A stretch of 64,000 bases of DNA from Streptomyces sp. NBC_00690 (GCF_036226685.1 NZ_CP109009.1:5235501-5299500), one strand, 5' to 3'. Shown: positions 1 through 10,048, counted from the first letter of the stretch. The notes: generated by a model not told the origin, from the letters alone. Numbers and translations: made by a program.

Positions 1-1
1 C

Positions 2-1690
<1,689 letters not shown>

Positions 1691-1774
1691 AACACGTCTT
1701 AGCCCGTACGTCGGCGCAGCGGCTCACCGGCCGCCGCGCCGCCCGTACGGAAGTGGTGAGCGCAGTACAGAGCA

Positions 1775-1809
1775 GGGCCCGGTGCTTCCGTCGCGGAAGC
1801 ACCGGGCCC
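1775..1809. terminator. Bidirectional hairpin terminator
   Basis: A perfect 16-bp inverted repeat (1775-1790 with 1794-1809) closes a 3-nt loop between the converging groEL1 and ECF sigma genes. It lacks a long T run, as is common for Streptomyces terminators. Confidence 0.85.
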
Positions 1810-1821
1810 CTGCTCGTGCGT

Positions 1822-2712
1822 TCACTGCCGGGGAAATCCCGGAAGCGTCAGTTCCAGACCGTCGAGCCGCTCCGGATCGGCCAGGATGTGGATCGCCACG
1901 ATCCGGCCACCCGTGATGGTGAACCCCATGATCGACAACGGCTGTCCACCGGGTGCGGTGAGCACTCCCGCACCACCGTTGACCAGCACCGGCTGTGCGT
2001 ACTGCGCGTACTGGCTGAACTGCATCGCCTGCCCGGCCACCTTCCGTGCGCCGCGCACCTCCTTCGAGACCATCATCGGCGCGCCGCCGACGTCCGCCCG
2101 CAGGACCACATCCGGGTCGAGCAGGGCCACCAGCGCCTCGAAGTCACCGCCGCGTGAGGCCGCGAGGAAGGCTTCGACCACCGTGCGCTGGCGGGGGAGG
2201 TCATCGGGTACCGCGGTGGTGCCGGTGCCCCGCACCCTGCGCCGGGCTCGGCTCGCGAGTTGCCGGGTGGCCGCCGGCGACCGACCCACGACAGGGGAGA
2301 TCTCGCCGAAAGGCACCCCGAACATGTCGTGGAGCACGAAGACGAGCCGCTCAGTCGGACCCAGGGTCTCCAACACCACCAGCAGCGCCAATCCGACCGA
2401 GTCCGCCATCAGCGCCTCGTGCTCCGGATCGCTCACCCCTTCTGTCTGGACGACCGGGTCGGGTACGCGCACTTCGAGGGAGTCCTCACGGCGTGCGGTG
2501 CGCGAGCGCAGCATGTCGAGGCAGACCCGTCCCACGACGGTGGTCAACCAGCCGCTGAGGTTCTCGACTCCAACTGCTTCCGTGCGGTGCAGCTTCAGCC
2601 AGGCTTCCTGGACCGCGTCGTCGGCCTCGCTGAGCGAGCCGAGCATCCGATAGGCGACCGCCTTCAGCCGCGGTCGTTCCGCGGTGAAGCGTTCCGTCAG
2701 AAAGTCATCCAT
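1822..2712 (-). CDS. ECF sigma factor, SigJ/ECF41 type
   Basis: This 296-residue protein has sigma region 2 (residues about 10-75, with ERPRLKAVAYRMLGSLSEADDAVQEAWLKL) and region 4 (about 115-165, with GPTERLVFVLHDMFGVPF). A C-terminal SnoaL-like domain of about 110 residues ends near ADPERL, resembling the conserved tail motif of the ECF41 group, where the extension acts in cis as a regulator in place of an anti-sigma factor. ATG 2712 is chosen because the family starts with a short MDDFLTERF-like leader; the upstream open frame is Gly/Arg/Pro junk. The usual ECF41 partner, a carboxymuconolactone decarboxylase-like gene, is not next door. The upstream neighbours are instead oxidoreductases on the same strand, 179 bp away. 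Confidence 0.9.
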   Translation of the reverse strand: MDDFLTERFTAERPRLKAVAYRMLGSLSEADDAVQEAWLKLHRTEAVGVENLSGWLTTVVGRVCLDMLRSRTARREDSLEVRVPDPVVQTEGVSDPEHEALMADSVGLALLVVLETLGPTERLVFVLHDMFGVPFGEISPVVGRSPAATRQLASRARRRVRGTGTTAVPDDLPRQRTVVEAFLAASRGGDFEALVALLDPDVVLRADVGGAPMMVSKEVRGARKVAGQAMQFSQYAQYAQPVLVNGGAGVLTAPGGQPLSIMGFTITGGRIVAIHILADPERLDGLELTLPGFPRQ

Positions 2713-2891
2713 GCATCCGCTCCTGAGCTCCGCCGGTCCGTCTCTCCCGGGCTCCCGGGTCCCGGGTCTGCTGGGCTTCCCGGGCCTTCCGCGCCTTCCG
2801 CGCCCTCCTAGAGATGACGAATCCGTCGGCACACATGTGACAGCCCGGCCCCGCCCGATCGACCGCCTCGCTCCACCGGAGGCGGCACTGG

Positions 2892-3923
2892 TTACGCGGA
2901 GCGGTCGAGCGACCCGATCGGTACGGGCTCCGCGAACGGTAGCCCCCGGCCGAAGCGTTCCAACTCGTCGAGGGCGAAATCCGCCATCCGGTGCAGCTCC
3001 TTGCCGAGCGAACCGGCCACGTGCGGAGTGAGCAGCACATTCGGCAGCTCGTAGAGGGGGGAATCCACGGGCGGTGGCTCGCTCTCGGTCACATCAAGGA
3101 CCGCGTGCAGCCGACCTGTGGACAACTCGTCGATGAGCGCCTGCTCGTCGACGAGCGACCCACGGGAAGTGTTGATCACAGTCGTGCCGTCGCGCATCAG
3201 GGCCAGCCGCCGCCCGTCGATCATCCGACGGGTCTGCGGCACCTCCGGAGCGTGTACGGAAACGATGTCGCTGGCGCGGCACAACTCGTCCAGATCGACC
3301 CGTACGACCCCGAGGGCCTCGGCATCCGCCGTCGTGCAGAAGGGGTCGTACAGCAGCACGCGCAGATCGAACGGGCGAAGCAACTCGATCACGCGGCGGC
3401 CGATGCGGGACGCCCCGACGATCCCCACCGTACGACCGTGATTGCCCAGGTCGGCCAGTGCTTCGGCCTGGCCGTCGAGGGACCGCGACCGTGCATAGCG
3501 CCGGGCCGATGCGAGGACTCCCTTTCCCGCGAAGAGGATCGCGGCGAGGGTGTACTCGGCGACGGGCAGCGCATTGACGCCCGCGGCGGACGACACGGAG
3601 ATGCCGCGCTCCCAGCAGGCGTCGGTGATGTGGTGCTTCACGGAACCCGCCGCATGGACGACCGCCCGCAGCCGTGGTGCACCGGCGAGCACCCCGGCGG
3701 TGAGCGGAGGTGCACCCCAGCAGGTCAGCAGTGCATCGGCCGAGGCGAGCGCGGCCACCACCGCAGGGGACGGATCGGTCAGGTCATGGGCGACCAGCGT
3801 GGGATCGGTACGGGCGAGGGAGGTGAGCCGCTCCCGGTGGCCCTCGGTCAGCAGCCGTTCGGCGACTCCCGGACCCATGGCGAGGAGGACCCGGGGGCGG
3901 TCATCGGTGTGGTGCTCGTGCAT
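2892..3923 (-). CDS. D-isomer-specific 2-hydroxyacid dehydrogenase
   Basis: The predicted 343-residue NAD-dependent dehydrogenase contains the Rossmann segment GRTVGIVGASRIGRRVIELL. It also has the active-site Arg/Glu region (INTSRGSLVDEQAL) and the catalytic His in LLTPHVAGS, all in the expected order. The family reversibly reduces 2-keto acids; the substrate cannot be read from sequence. ATG 3923 has an AGGGAG ribosome site about 10 nt upstream, whereas the longer open frame starts in the end of the preceding gene. It is the last gene of a minus-strand run after the SDR gene (61-bp gap). Confidence 0.88.
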   Translation of the reverse strand: MHEHHTDDRPRVLLAMGPGVAERLLTEGHRERLTSLARTDPTLVAHDLTDPSPAVVAALASADALLTCWGAPPLTAGVLAGAPRLRAVVHAAGSVKHHITDACWERGISVSSAAGVNALPVAEYTLAAILFAGKGVLASARRYARSRSLDGQAEALADLGNHGRTVGIVGASRIGRRVIELLRPFDLRVLLYDPFCTTADAEALGVVRVDLDELCRASDIVSVHAPEVPQTRRMIDGRRLALMRDGTTVINTSRGSLVDEQALIDELSTGRLHAVLDVTESEPPPVDSPLYELPNVLLTPHVAGSLGKELHRMADFALDELERFGRGLPFAEPVPIGSLDRSA

Positions 3924-3984
3924 GGTGGAACCGGGCTCCCTACTACCGGGCGGGGTGGACGGTCGTTCCTGCGAGCCGTCCCGG

Positions 3985-4758
3985 CTACTGCGGTCCGTAC
4001 TTGCGTCCCGTCTTGGAGGTGAACCCCCCGAGCACACTGCGCGGGGCCAACTTCACCAGCCCCATCAGCGCCTTGTACCGCGGGTCGGGGATCGAAACGG
4101 TCTTCCCCCGCGCCAGATCGGCCAGCGCGGCCTCCACCAGCTTGTCCGCGTCCAGCCACATCCAACCGGGGATGTTGTCCGTCCCCATCCCGGCCCGTTG
4201 GTGGAACTCGGTCCGTACGAAGCCGGGGCACAGCGCCATCAACCGCACTCCCGAACCGGCGAGGTCCCGGGCGGCTCCCTGGGTGAACTGCACCACCCAC
4301 GCCTTGGAGGCGCCGTAGGTCCCGCGGGGCACGAAGGCGGCAACCGAGGCCACGTTGACCACACCGCCGCGACCGCGTTCCCGCATCGACTCGGCAGCGG
4401 CCGAGGTGAGCCGAAGCACCGCCTCGCAGTGGACCTTGAGCATCGTCAGCTCGTCCGCCATGGAGACCTGGAGGAAGCGCCCCTTGTTCCCGAAGCCGGC
4501 ATTGTTGACCAACAGGTCCACCGGACTCTTCCGATGGCGCAGCCGATTCTCCACGGCGGAGATGCCCGATTCCTGCGAGAGATCGGCCGTCAGCACCTCG
4601 GCCTCGATGCCGTGGCGGTCGTGCAGTTCGGTGGCCTGCTCCTGCAACCGCTCGGTGTCGCGGGCCACCAGCACCAGATTGTGTCCATCGGCGGCGAGCC
4701 GCCGGGCAAAGGCGGCGCCGATGCCCGCGGTGGCTCCCGTGATCAGTGCAGTCGTCAT
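3985..4758 (-). CDS. Classical short-chain dehydrogenase/reductase
   Basis: This 257-residue protein has the SDR cofactor motif TGATAGIGA at residues 7-15, the structural NNAG motif near residue 87, a catalytic Ser in the VNVASVAAF segment and the YGASK (YxxxK) active site. The basic residues after the first strand (VARDTERLQ) suggest NADP(H) use, by inference. The length is typical. ATG 4758 lies only 10 bp after the stop of the multicopper oxidase gene, so the two are almost surely cotranscribed. Substrate unknown. Confidence 0.9.
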   Translation of the reverse strand: MTTALITGATAGIGAAFARRLAADGHNLVLVARDTERLQEQATELHDRHGIEAEVLTADLSQESGISAVENRLRHRKSPVDLLVNNAGFGNKGRFLQVSMADELTMLKVHCEAVLRLTSAAAESMRERGRGGVVNVASVAAFVPRGTYGASKAWVVQFTQGAARDLAGSGVRLMALCPGFVRTEFHQRAGMGTDNIPGWMWLDADKLVEAALADLARGKTVSIPDPRYKALMGLVKLAPRSVLGGFTSKTGRKYGPQ

Positions 4759-4768
4759 ATGCGGCACG

Positions 4769-6280
4769 TTAGTGCCCCGCATGGGAGTCCGGTGCACGCA
4801 CGGTCCCTGCTTTCTGCCCCTTCTCGACGACCACGAACTGACCCATCATTCCCAAGTCTTCGTGGTACAGCAGATGGCAGTGGTACATGTACGGGGTGTT
4901 GGGGTCGGCAGGTCCGTCGAACCGCATCGCAAGCTTCACAGTGGTGTCGGGCGGGATGAGGACGGTGTCCTTTGCGCCCTGCAACTCCGGCGACGGTTGT
5001 TTGCCATTGACTTCCAGAATCCGGAACTGCACATCGTGTACATGGAAGTTGTGCGGGGTTCCATGCTCATTGCGGACGGTCCAGGTCTCGGCCGTACCAC
5101 GGGTGACGGTCAGATCGATCCGGTCCATCTTCATCTCGCGGCCGTTGATACTGCTGGTCACCAGCCCGAAGTAGCGCTCCCGCACCGAGTCCGACCCATC
5201 GGGCACCTCGGGTTTCGCCAACTCGGCCGGCAGTTCGGGTGAGGGTCGGAGGACTTTGTCCGCCCGCAGTTCCAGAATGTCGAACGTGTCGTCGCCGCCG
5301 GCCAATCGCCGCTCCCAGCCACTTCCGTATCCCTCGTGCGGAAAGCTCCTGAGCACCGCGCGCTCACCGGGTGCCATCCGTACGACTATCTCCGCGCGTT
5401 CGCCGGGTGACAGCTTGATGCGATCCAGCCGCAGCGGCATTTCCCTTAGTCCGCCGTCGGTCGCCACCATCGAGAACGAGCGGTCGTCGGCGAATCCGAA
5501 GTCGTAGATCCGTGCGGTGGAGGCATTGAGCAGCCTCAGCCGTATCAGTTCATCGCTGACCTTCCGATAGGGATCGAGCGTGCCGTTGACCATGGTCCGC
5601 TCGCCCAGAAAACCGGTGTCGCGGAGAAGGCCGCGGTCGAAGTCGAGTTTCCCGCCGTCGATGGTCACGTCCTGGACCATGACCGGGAGGTCGTCCACTC
5701 CGTAGTTCTTCGGAAGCGCGAGGGTGGCCGAGGCGTCGTCATCGAGCAGGAACATGCCGGCCAGACCGCGCTGCACGTGCTTCTCGGTCCTGCCGTGGGG
5801 ATGCGGGTGGTACCAGAGTGAGGCGGCCGGCTGGTCCACCGTCCACTGCGGGGTCCAGGTGTCGCCGGGCTCCACCATCTGGTGCGGGCCCCCGTCCATC
5901 TTCGCGGGCAGGTGCATCCCGTGCCAATGGACGGTGGACCGCTCGTCCAGGGTGTTCTTGATGCGGACCTTCACCTTGTCGCCGCGCTGAGCGCGCAGGG
6001 TCGGCCCCAGATGGGCACCGTTGAAGCCCCAGGTCTCGGCCTTCTTGCCGGCGGTGAACTCCTTCTGGCCCGCCTGCATGGTCAGTTCGAAGAGTTTGGT
6101 GCCGTCCGCCTCGATGGTCGGTCGGGCCAGCGGGGGTATCGCGAGCGCCCGGCCGAAGCGGGTACCGGCGGTGGAGACGTCAGCGCTGGTGTAGAGCCAG
6201 GAGGCGGCGGCACCGAGAACGGCCGCGAGCACGGTGACGACCGTGACGGTGACGATGAGGACGCGCTTGAGCCGGGGCAT
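4769..6280 (-). CDS. Membrane-anchored multicopper oxidase
   Basis: This 504-residue CotA/CueO-like oxidase carries all four copper-binding blocks: HWHG (about 117-120), WYHPHPHG (about 155-162), HNFHVHD (about 408-414) and HCHLLYHEDLGMM (about 465-477, with the type-1 Cys-His and axial Met pattern). A hydrophobic segment at residues 7-29 acts as signal anchor or signal peptide, so the enzyme works outside the membrane. There is no twin-arginine motif. Such enzymes couple oxidation of phenols, bilirubin or Cu(I) to reduction of oxygen to water. ATG 6280 starts MPRLKRVLIV directly before the hydrophobic segment. It heads an apparent operon with the SDR and 2-hydroxyacid dehydrogenase genes. 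Confidence 0.93.
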   Translation of the reverse strand: MPRLKRVLIVTVTVVTVLAAVLGAAASWLYTSADVSTAGTRFGRALAIPPLARPTIEADGTKLFELTMQAGQKEFTAGKKAETWGFNGAHLGPTLRAQRGDKVKVRIKNTLDERSTVHWHGMHLPAKMDGGPHQMVEPGDTWTPQWTVDQPAASLWYHPHPHGRTEKHVQRGLAGMFLLDDDASATLALPKNYGVDDLPVMVQDVTIDGGKLDFDRGLLRDTGFLGERTMVNGTLDPYRKVSDELIRLRLLNASTARIYDFGFADDRSFSMVATDGGLREMPLRLDRIKLSPGERAEIVVRMAPGERAVLRSFPHEGYGSGWERRLAGGDDTFDILELRADKVLRPSPELPAELAKPEVPDGSDSVRERYFGLVTSSINGREMKMDRIDLTVTRGTAETWTVRNEHGTPHNFHVHDVQFRILEVNGKQPSPELQGAKDTVLIPPDTTVKLAMRFDGPADPNTPYMYHCHLLYHEDLGMMGQFVVVEKGQKAGTVRAPDSHAGH

Positions 6281-6601
6281 GGCCGTAGCGTTTCGATCTC
6301 CGACTGCCGCGGGCATCGGGGGCAGCCCCCAGTCGTCCCCCAAGCGCTCGCCGCGTCCCCTCAGGGATTACCCCCATGGCCGCCCGGCGCCGACGGGCGA
6401 TCCGGGCGGTGCCACGGGCGTTGCGGCCCCGACCGTACGGGTGCACCGGTGGCGAGCTTCTGGTGATCACCGGGGGTGCGGCTCAGGAGAGGCGCAGTCG
6501 GTCGGGCGGAGGATCAGTGCGTTGCGCCGGCGACTACGGGAGGGCGCACCGGGTCGGCCCCGTCAGGCCAGGCCCCCGGGCCGTTGCCCCCGACGCGGTT
6601 C
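6281..6601. other. Intergenic region upstream of the oxidase operon
   Basis: No credible gene is present in these 321 bases. The region holds the promoter side of the multicopper oxidase operon, and a 10-bp palindrome GGTGATCACC at 6462-6471 is the only notable symmetric site. A small GGCCC/GGGCC dyad (6571-6582) follows the MOSC gene stop. Confidence 0.5.
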
Positions 6602-7279
6602 TCAGGCGATGCCCCTCTTCTCCATGTACTCCCGTGCCGTCGCAAGGAGCCCCTGGTGGAGTGCATCGCCCGCGGCCAGGACCTGCGGCAGCAGTCCGCG
6701 CTCGACGGTCTGGGCACGGAACGCCATGGTGACCGTCACCCCGTGGTCGGGGCGGTGGACGATCTCGATCGCGTCGCCGGCCCGGATCTCGCCGGGTTCG
6801 ATCACCCGTAGATAGGCGCCGGGTGCGGCGTGCTCGGTGAAGCGCCTGACCCAGCCCTGCTCGCCCAACCAGGACGCGAACGTCCGACAGGGCACCCGGC
6901 CGTGCGTCACTTCCAGGACCAACCGGTCGCCGATCCGCCAGCGCTCGCCGATCCGTGCGCCGTTGACATCGAGACCGGCCGTCGTGAGGTTCTCCCCGAA
7001 GGAACCGTTGGCGAGGGGGCGCCCCAACTCCCCCTCCCAGAAGTCCAAGTCCTCCCGGGCGAAGGCGTACACCGCCTGGTCGCTACCGCCGTGGTGGCGC
7101 AGATCGCAGACGGCGTCCCCCACAACACCGCTGCCTCCCATCCCTCGCGGGCCCGGCTCCGCTACCCGTACCGCGCCCTCGCCCTTGAAGGGGCGCTTGT
7201 CGATTCCGGTGAGGCCGCCGGGGTTCGCGGTGTAGTCGACGGCCCGGGGTGTGCCCACATTCACGGTCAGCAGCTTCAT
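6602..7279 (-). CDS. MOSC domain protein (YiiM-like)
   Basis: This 225-residue protein matches the MOSC family, the C-terminal domain of molybdenum-cofactor sulfurases also found in stand-alone proteins such as YiiM. Recognisable blocks are HHGGSDQAVYAF, GSFGENLTTAGLD, the IGDRLVLEVTHGRVPCRTF block with the conserved Cys, and GAYLRVIEPGEIRAGD. Stand-alone MOSC proteins are thought to bind Mo-cofactor and help reduce N-hydroxylated bases; the reaction here is inferred from family only. It is divergent from a LysR-type regulator gene 80 bp away, which may control it. Confidence 0.88.
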   Translation of the reverse strand: MKLLTVNVGTPRAVDYTANPGGLTGIDKRPFKGEGAVRVAEPGPRGMGGSGVVGDAVCDLRHHGGSDQAVYAFAREDLDFWEGELGRPLANGSFGENLTTAGLDVNGARIGERWRIGDRLVLEVTHGRVPCRTFASWLGEQGWVRRFTEHAAPGAYLRVIEPGEIRAGDAIEIVHRPDHGVTVTMAFRAQTVERGLLPQVLAAGDALHQGLLATAREYMEKRGIA

Positions 7280-7311
7280 GGCACCACGCTAATCGCTGCA
7301 ATCTCAAATGA

Positions 7312-7331
7312 ATCAGTTGATAATTGCTGAT
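7312..7331. promoter_or_regulatory. Candidate LysR-type operator
   Basis: ATCAG and CTGAT arms flank a 10-nt AT-rich centre in the 80-bp divergent MOSC/LysR intergenic region. The size and position suit a LysR-type operator, but binding is inferred. Confidence 0.45.
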
Positions 7332-7359
7332 ACACCCAAGTGTCGCTTATATTGAAAGC

Positions 7360-8283
7360 ATGATCGAGGCCCGACACCTCCGAGTGCTCCGCGCGGTGGC
7401 CACGACCGGCTCTTTCTCCGCCGCGGCCCGCACCCTCGGCTGCACCCAGCCGGCAGTCAGCCAGCAGATGAAGGCGCTGGAGACCTCCGCTGGCACCCCC
7501 CTGCTGATTCGTACGGGCCGGGAGATGCGGCTGACCCAGGCCGGACAGGCGCTGGTGCGCCACGCTTCGGGCATCCTCGCCGGCCTCACTGCCGCCGAGG
7601 AGGAAGTCGCCGCCATCGCGGGGCTGCGGGCCGGCCGGGTCCGGTTGGTCTCCTTCCCCAGCGGCAGTTCCACCCTCGTCCCCGCTGCCCTCGCCGCGCT
7701 GCGCGCCGCCCACCCCGGTACCCGTGTCTCGCTGGTCGATGCCGAGCCGCCGCGCTCGGTGGAGATGCTCCGCGACGGAGACTGCGATGTCGCCCTCGCC
7801 TTCCGCTATGGCAAGGGTGCGGACGGGGTCGGCGGAGAAAGTTCCGGCGATTCGGCTGAATGGGACGATCTGGTCGTCCGACCCTTGCTCACCGACCGTC
7901 TGGTGGGGCTGGTTCCCGAAGATCACCGCCTGGCGGACGCCGGTACGGTCACCATCGCCGATCTTGCCGAGGAGCCATGGATCGCGGGCTGCCCGCGCTG
8001 CCGTCGCCAGTTGGTCGAAGTCTGCGACGCAGCCGGTTTCATCCCCCGCATCGACTTTGCCACTGATGACTCACCAGCAGTGATCGGCCTGGTCAAAGCA
8101 GGTTTGGGGGTGGCGGTGCTGCCGGAGCTCGCATTGGAGACGGTGCGACTCCAGGGCACTCGCACCATCATGCTCGACCCACCCATCGAGCGGGAGATCG
8201 TCGCGCTCACCCTTCCGGACCTCTCGCAGGTGCCGGCGGTCGCGGCCACCTTGGACCAGCTGTCGTCGGTCGCCTCCCGCTGA
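7360..8283 (+). CDS. LysR family transcriptional regulator
   Basis: This 307-residue protein has the classical N-terminal winged helix-turn-helix (residues 1-60; RVLRAVATTGSFSAAARTLGCTQPAVSQQMKALE) and a periplasmic-binding-protein-like effector domain (about 88-300). ATG 7360 begins MIEARHLRVLR, the typical LysR start; an upstream in-frame start would add residues encoded within the divergent promoter. The effector is unknown. Divergence from the MOSC gene and the operator-like dyad between them suggest local control. Confidence 0.93.
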   Translation: MIEARHLRVLRAVATTGSFSAAARTLGCTQPAVSQQMKALETSAGTPLLIRTGREMRLTQAGQALVRHASGILAGLTAAEEEVAAIAGLRAGRVRLVSFPSGSSTLVPAALAALRAAHPGTRVSLVDAEPPRSVEMLRDGDCDVALAFRYGKGADGVGGESSGDSAEWDDLVVRPLLTDRLVGLVPEDHRLADAGTVTIADLAEEPWIAGCPRCRRQLVEVCDAAGFIPRIDFATDDSPAVIGLVKAGLGVAVLPELALETVRLQGTRTIMLDPPIEREIVALTLPDLSQVPAVAATLDQLSSVASR

Positions 8284-8297
8284 GGGGTGGGAAGGTC

Positions 8298-8327
8298 CGC
8301 CCTGGCCGTACCCGCGCCGCCAGGGCG
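8298..8327. terminator. Hairpin after the LysR gene
   Basis: An 8-bp perfect stem (8298-8305 with 8320-8327) with a 14-nt loop begins 15 bp after the LysR stop. It is a plausible terminator. Confidence 0.55.
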
Positions 8328-8583
8328 ATTTCATACAGGTCGCCGCTCAGTGAGGGCGGCTTCCTGTGGTGGCGCGAGAGGCGATGGTGCGAGCGCACCA
8401 CGGGCGGCCGGCCCCCGTCCGGTCCGTCGATGTCGAACCACGGTGCTCGGGCGCGCTCCGGCGCACCGCGGGTCGCGGAACCGCGACGACGGCCCCGGTC
8501 AGGTTTCTCCGTTGTGGAGCACGCTCCCGACAGGAAGCGGTTTCCCCAGAGAAGAAACGTTTCTGCGAAAGTCGGGTCGGGTG
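8328..8583. other. Intergenic spacer between LysR and whiD
   Basis: No supportable gene lies between the LysR gene and the converging whiD gene. A 12-bp palindrome AGAAACGTTTCT (8553-8564) sits 19 bp past the whiD stop. Open frames here are short shadows without ribosome sites. Confidence 0.5.
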
Positions 8584-8949
8584 TCAGCCCCGTGACGCCC
8601 CGGCTGTCGCTCCGGTGGTGCTTCCCGTGGCGTTCGCGCCCTGAGACGCTCCGGTCGACGGAACCAGGCGGTGGCGCGCACGACCCATGAGCTCTTCGCG
8701 TTCGTCCTCGGTGAGCCCGCCCCAGACGCCGTACGGCTCCCGTACGGCGAGCGCGTGTGCCGCGCACTCCGCGCGGACCGGGCATCTCATGCACACCTCT
8801 TTCGCCGAGTTCTCGCGCGCACTTCGCGCCGCGCCCCGCTCGCCTTCGGGGTGGAAGAAGAGCGAACTGTCCACCCCGCGGCAGGCCGCGAGGAGCTGCC
8901 AGTCCCACAGGTCGGCGTTGGGTCCGGGAAGGCGGGAGAAATCTGCCAT
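8584..8949 (-). CDS. whiD: WhiB-like iron-sulfur sporulation regulator WhiD
   Basis: This 121-residue Wbl protein has the four cluster-ligating cysteines at 23, 53, 56 and 62 (AAC, then VCMRC and EC) and the GVWGG turn followed by a basic C-terminal stretch. Wbl proteins bind a [4Fe-4S] cluster and dock on sigma region 4 of HrdB to direct transcription; WhiD is needed late in sporulation. The N-terminus MADFSRLPGPNADLWDW and the position divergent to bldM identify it as whiD. ATG 8949 matches the family start. The upstream 429 bp contain palindromes suitable for developmental regulators. Confidence 0.93.
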   Translation of the reverse strand: MADFSRLPGPNADLWDWQLLAACRGVDSSLFFHPEGERGAARSARENSAKEVCMRCPVRAECAAHALAVREPYGVWGGLTEDEREELMGRARHRLVPSTGASQGANATGSTTGATAGASRG

Positions 8950-9004
8950 AGCGCTTGCCCCTTGAAACCGTGCTGAGTTGTCGGTCAGTTGGCGCACGAG
9001 TGGG

Positions 9005-9021
9005 GGATACGAGTCGTATCC
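9005..9021. promoter_or_regulatory. 17-bp palindrome upstream of whiD
   Basis: GGATACGA and TCGTATCC flank a single central G, 55-72 bp before the whiD start codon. This is a strong operator candidate, but its factor is unknown. Confidence 0.5.
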
Positions 9022-9048
9022 GACACCGCACCATGCCCCACGACCGTA

Positions 9049-9069
9049 CATCTACTATCTAAGTAGATG
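9049..9069. promoter_or_regulatory. AT-rich inverted repeat in whiD-bldM region
   Basis: CATCTAC (9049-9055) and GTAGATG (9063-9069) flank a 7-nt AT-rich spacer inside an AT-rich patch that is unusual for this genome. It may be a regulator site or part of a whiD promoter. Confidence 0.4.
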
Positions 9070-9225
9070 TAAATATGACTCATTACGAAACTAGCCGCAT
9101 AGAGCATCTAAAGTGAAGAAAAGCCGCCAAATGGGGCATAACGCTTGAATGGAGAACCGTTCCCGCGGTTCGGGCGGCCCTGTGTGCGGGCCCTCACATA
9201 GAGTGCCGAAGAGGGCTGGCGGACC

Positions 9226-9253
9226 CGTAACTCTTTCGAGTGACCATCGTTGG
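9226..9253 (+). promoter_or_regulatory. BldN-type promoter of bldM
   Basis: CGTAAC (9226-9231) and CGTTGG (9248-9253) are separated by exactly 16 nt. This matches the sigma-BldN consensus, CGTAAC N16 CGTTGA, to within one base. bldM is a known BldN target, so this is very likely the bldM P1 promoter, with transcription starting near 9260. Confidence 0.8.
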
Positions 9254-9264
9254 TAGGGCTGAGG

Positions 9265-9312
9265 CGGTTGAAGGAATAGGTGCTCGGGCACATGTCCGAG
9301 TGCGTTCAACCG
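9265..9312 (+). promoter_or_regulatory. Stem-loop in the bldM 5' leader
   Basis: An 8-bp outer stem (9265-9272 with 9305-9312) encloses a 5-bp inner stem (9283-9287 with 9296-9300). It lies just downstream of the predicted start of the bldM transcript. Confidence 0.5.
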
Positions 9313-9378
9313 CACAGGTGACGAAACGTACCCAGCCTGGAGGCACAAGGTGACGCGCATCAGCTGCGGAGGGCGGCC

Positions 9379-9990
9379 ATGACTTCCGTCCTCGTCTGCG
9401 ACGACTCCCCGCTTGCCCGAGAGGCGCTCCGCCGCGCGGTTGCGACCGTGCCCGGCGTCGAGCGTGTGACGACCGCGGCCAACGGCGAGGAAGTCCTCCG
9501 CCGCTGGGGTGCGGACCGCTCGGACTTGATTCTGATGGACGTACGGATGCCCGGTCTGGGCGGTGTGGAGACCGTGCGCCGTCTGTTGTCCGCCGATCCC
9601 GGCGCCCGGATCATCATGCTCACGGTCGCCGAGGACCTCGACGGCGTCGCGCTCGCGGTCGCCGCCGGAGCCCGTGGCTATCTGCACAAGGACGCATCGC
9701 GCGCCGAACTGCGAGCCACGGTCACCCAGGCACTTGCCGATCCGACCTGGCGGCTCGCTCCCAGGCGGCTTCGCTCGGCCGAGATGGGCGCCGCGCCCAC
9801 GCTCACCGCGCGGGAGATCCAGGTCCTTGAAGGCATGAGCCACGGCCGGTCCAACGCGGAGATCGGCCGGGAGCTGTTCCTCTCCGAAGACACGGTGAAG
9901 ACTCACGCCCGCAGGCTTTTCAAGAAGCTCGGAGCATCGGACCGGGCGCACGCCGTCGCGCTCGGATTCCGCTGGGGCCTGGTGCGTTAG
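9379..9990 (+). CDS. bldM: Developmental response regulator BldM
   Basis: This 203-residue protein has a receiver domain (1-118, with the phosphoacceptor-position Asp at 54 in LILMDVRMPG) and a LuxR/NarL helix-turn-helix (about 140-200; LTAREIQVLEGMSHGRSNAEIGRELFLSEDTVKTHARRLFKKLG). BldM is an orphan regulator of aerial mycelium formation that acts as a homodimer and as a heterodimer with WhiI, probably without phosphorylation. GGAGGG lies just before ATG 9379. The upstream region carries a BldN-type promoter and a leader hairpin, and whiD is divergent. Confidence 0.95.
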   Translation: MTSVLVCDDSPLAREALRRAVATVPGVERVTTAANGEEVLRRWGADRSDLILMDVRMPGLGGVETVRRLLSADPGARIIMLTVAEDLDGVALAVAAGARGYLHKDASRAELRATVTQALADPTWRLAPRRLRSAEMGAAPTLTAREIQVLEGMSHGRSNAEIGRELFLSEDTVKTHARRLFKKLGASDRAHAVALGFRWGLVR

Positions 9991-10048
9991 GCACCGGACA
10001 TGGGGTGCCCGGGGGGTGCGATCTACCCCGCTCGCCGTACGGTGGGCG

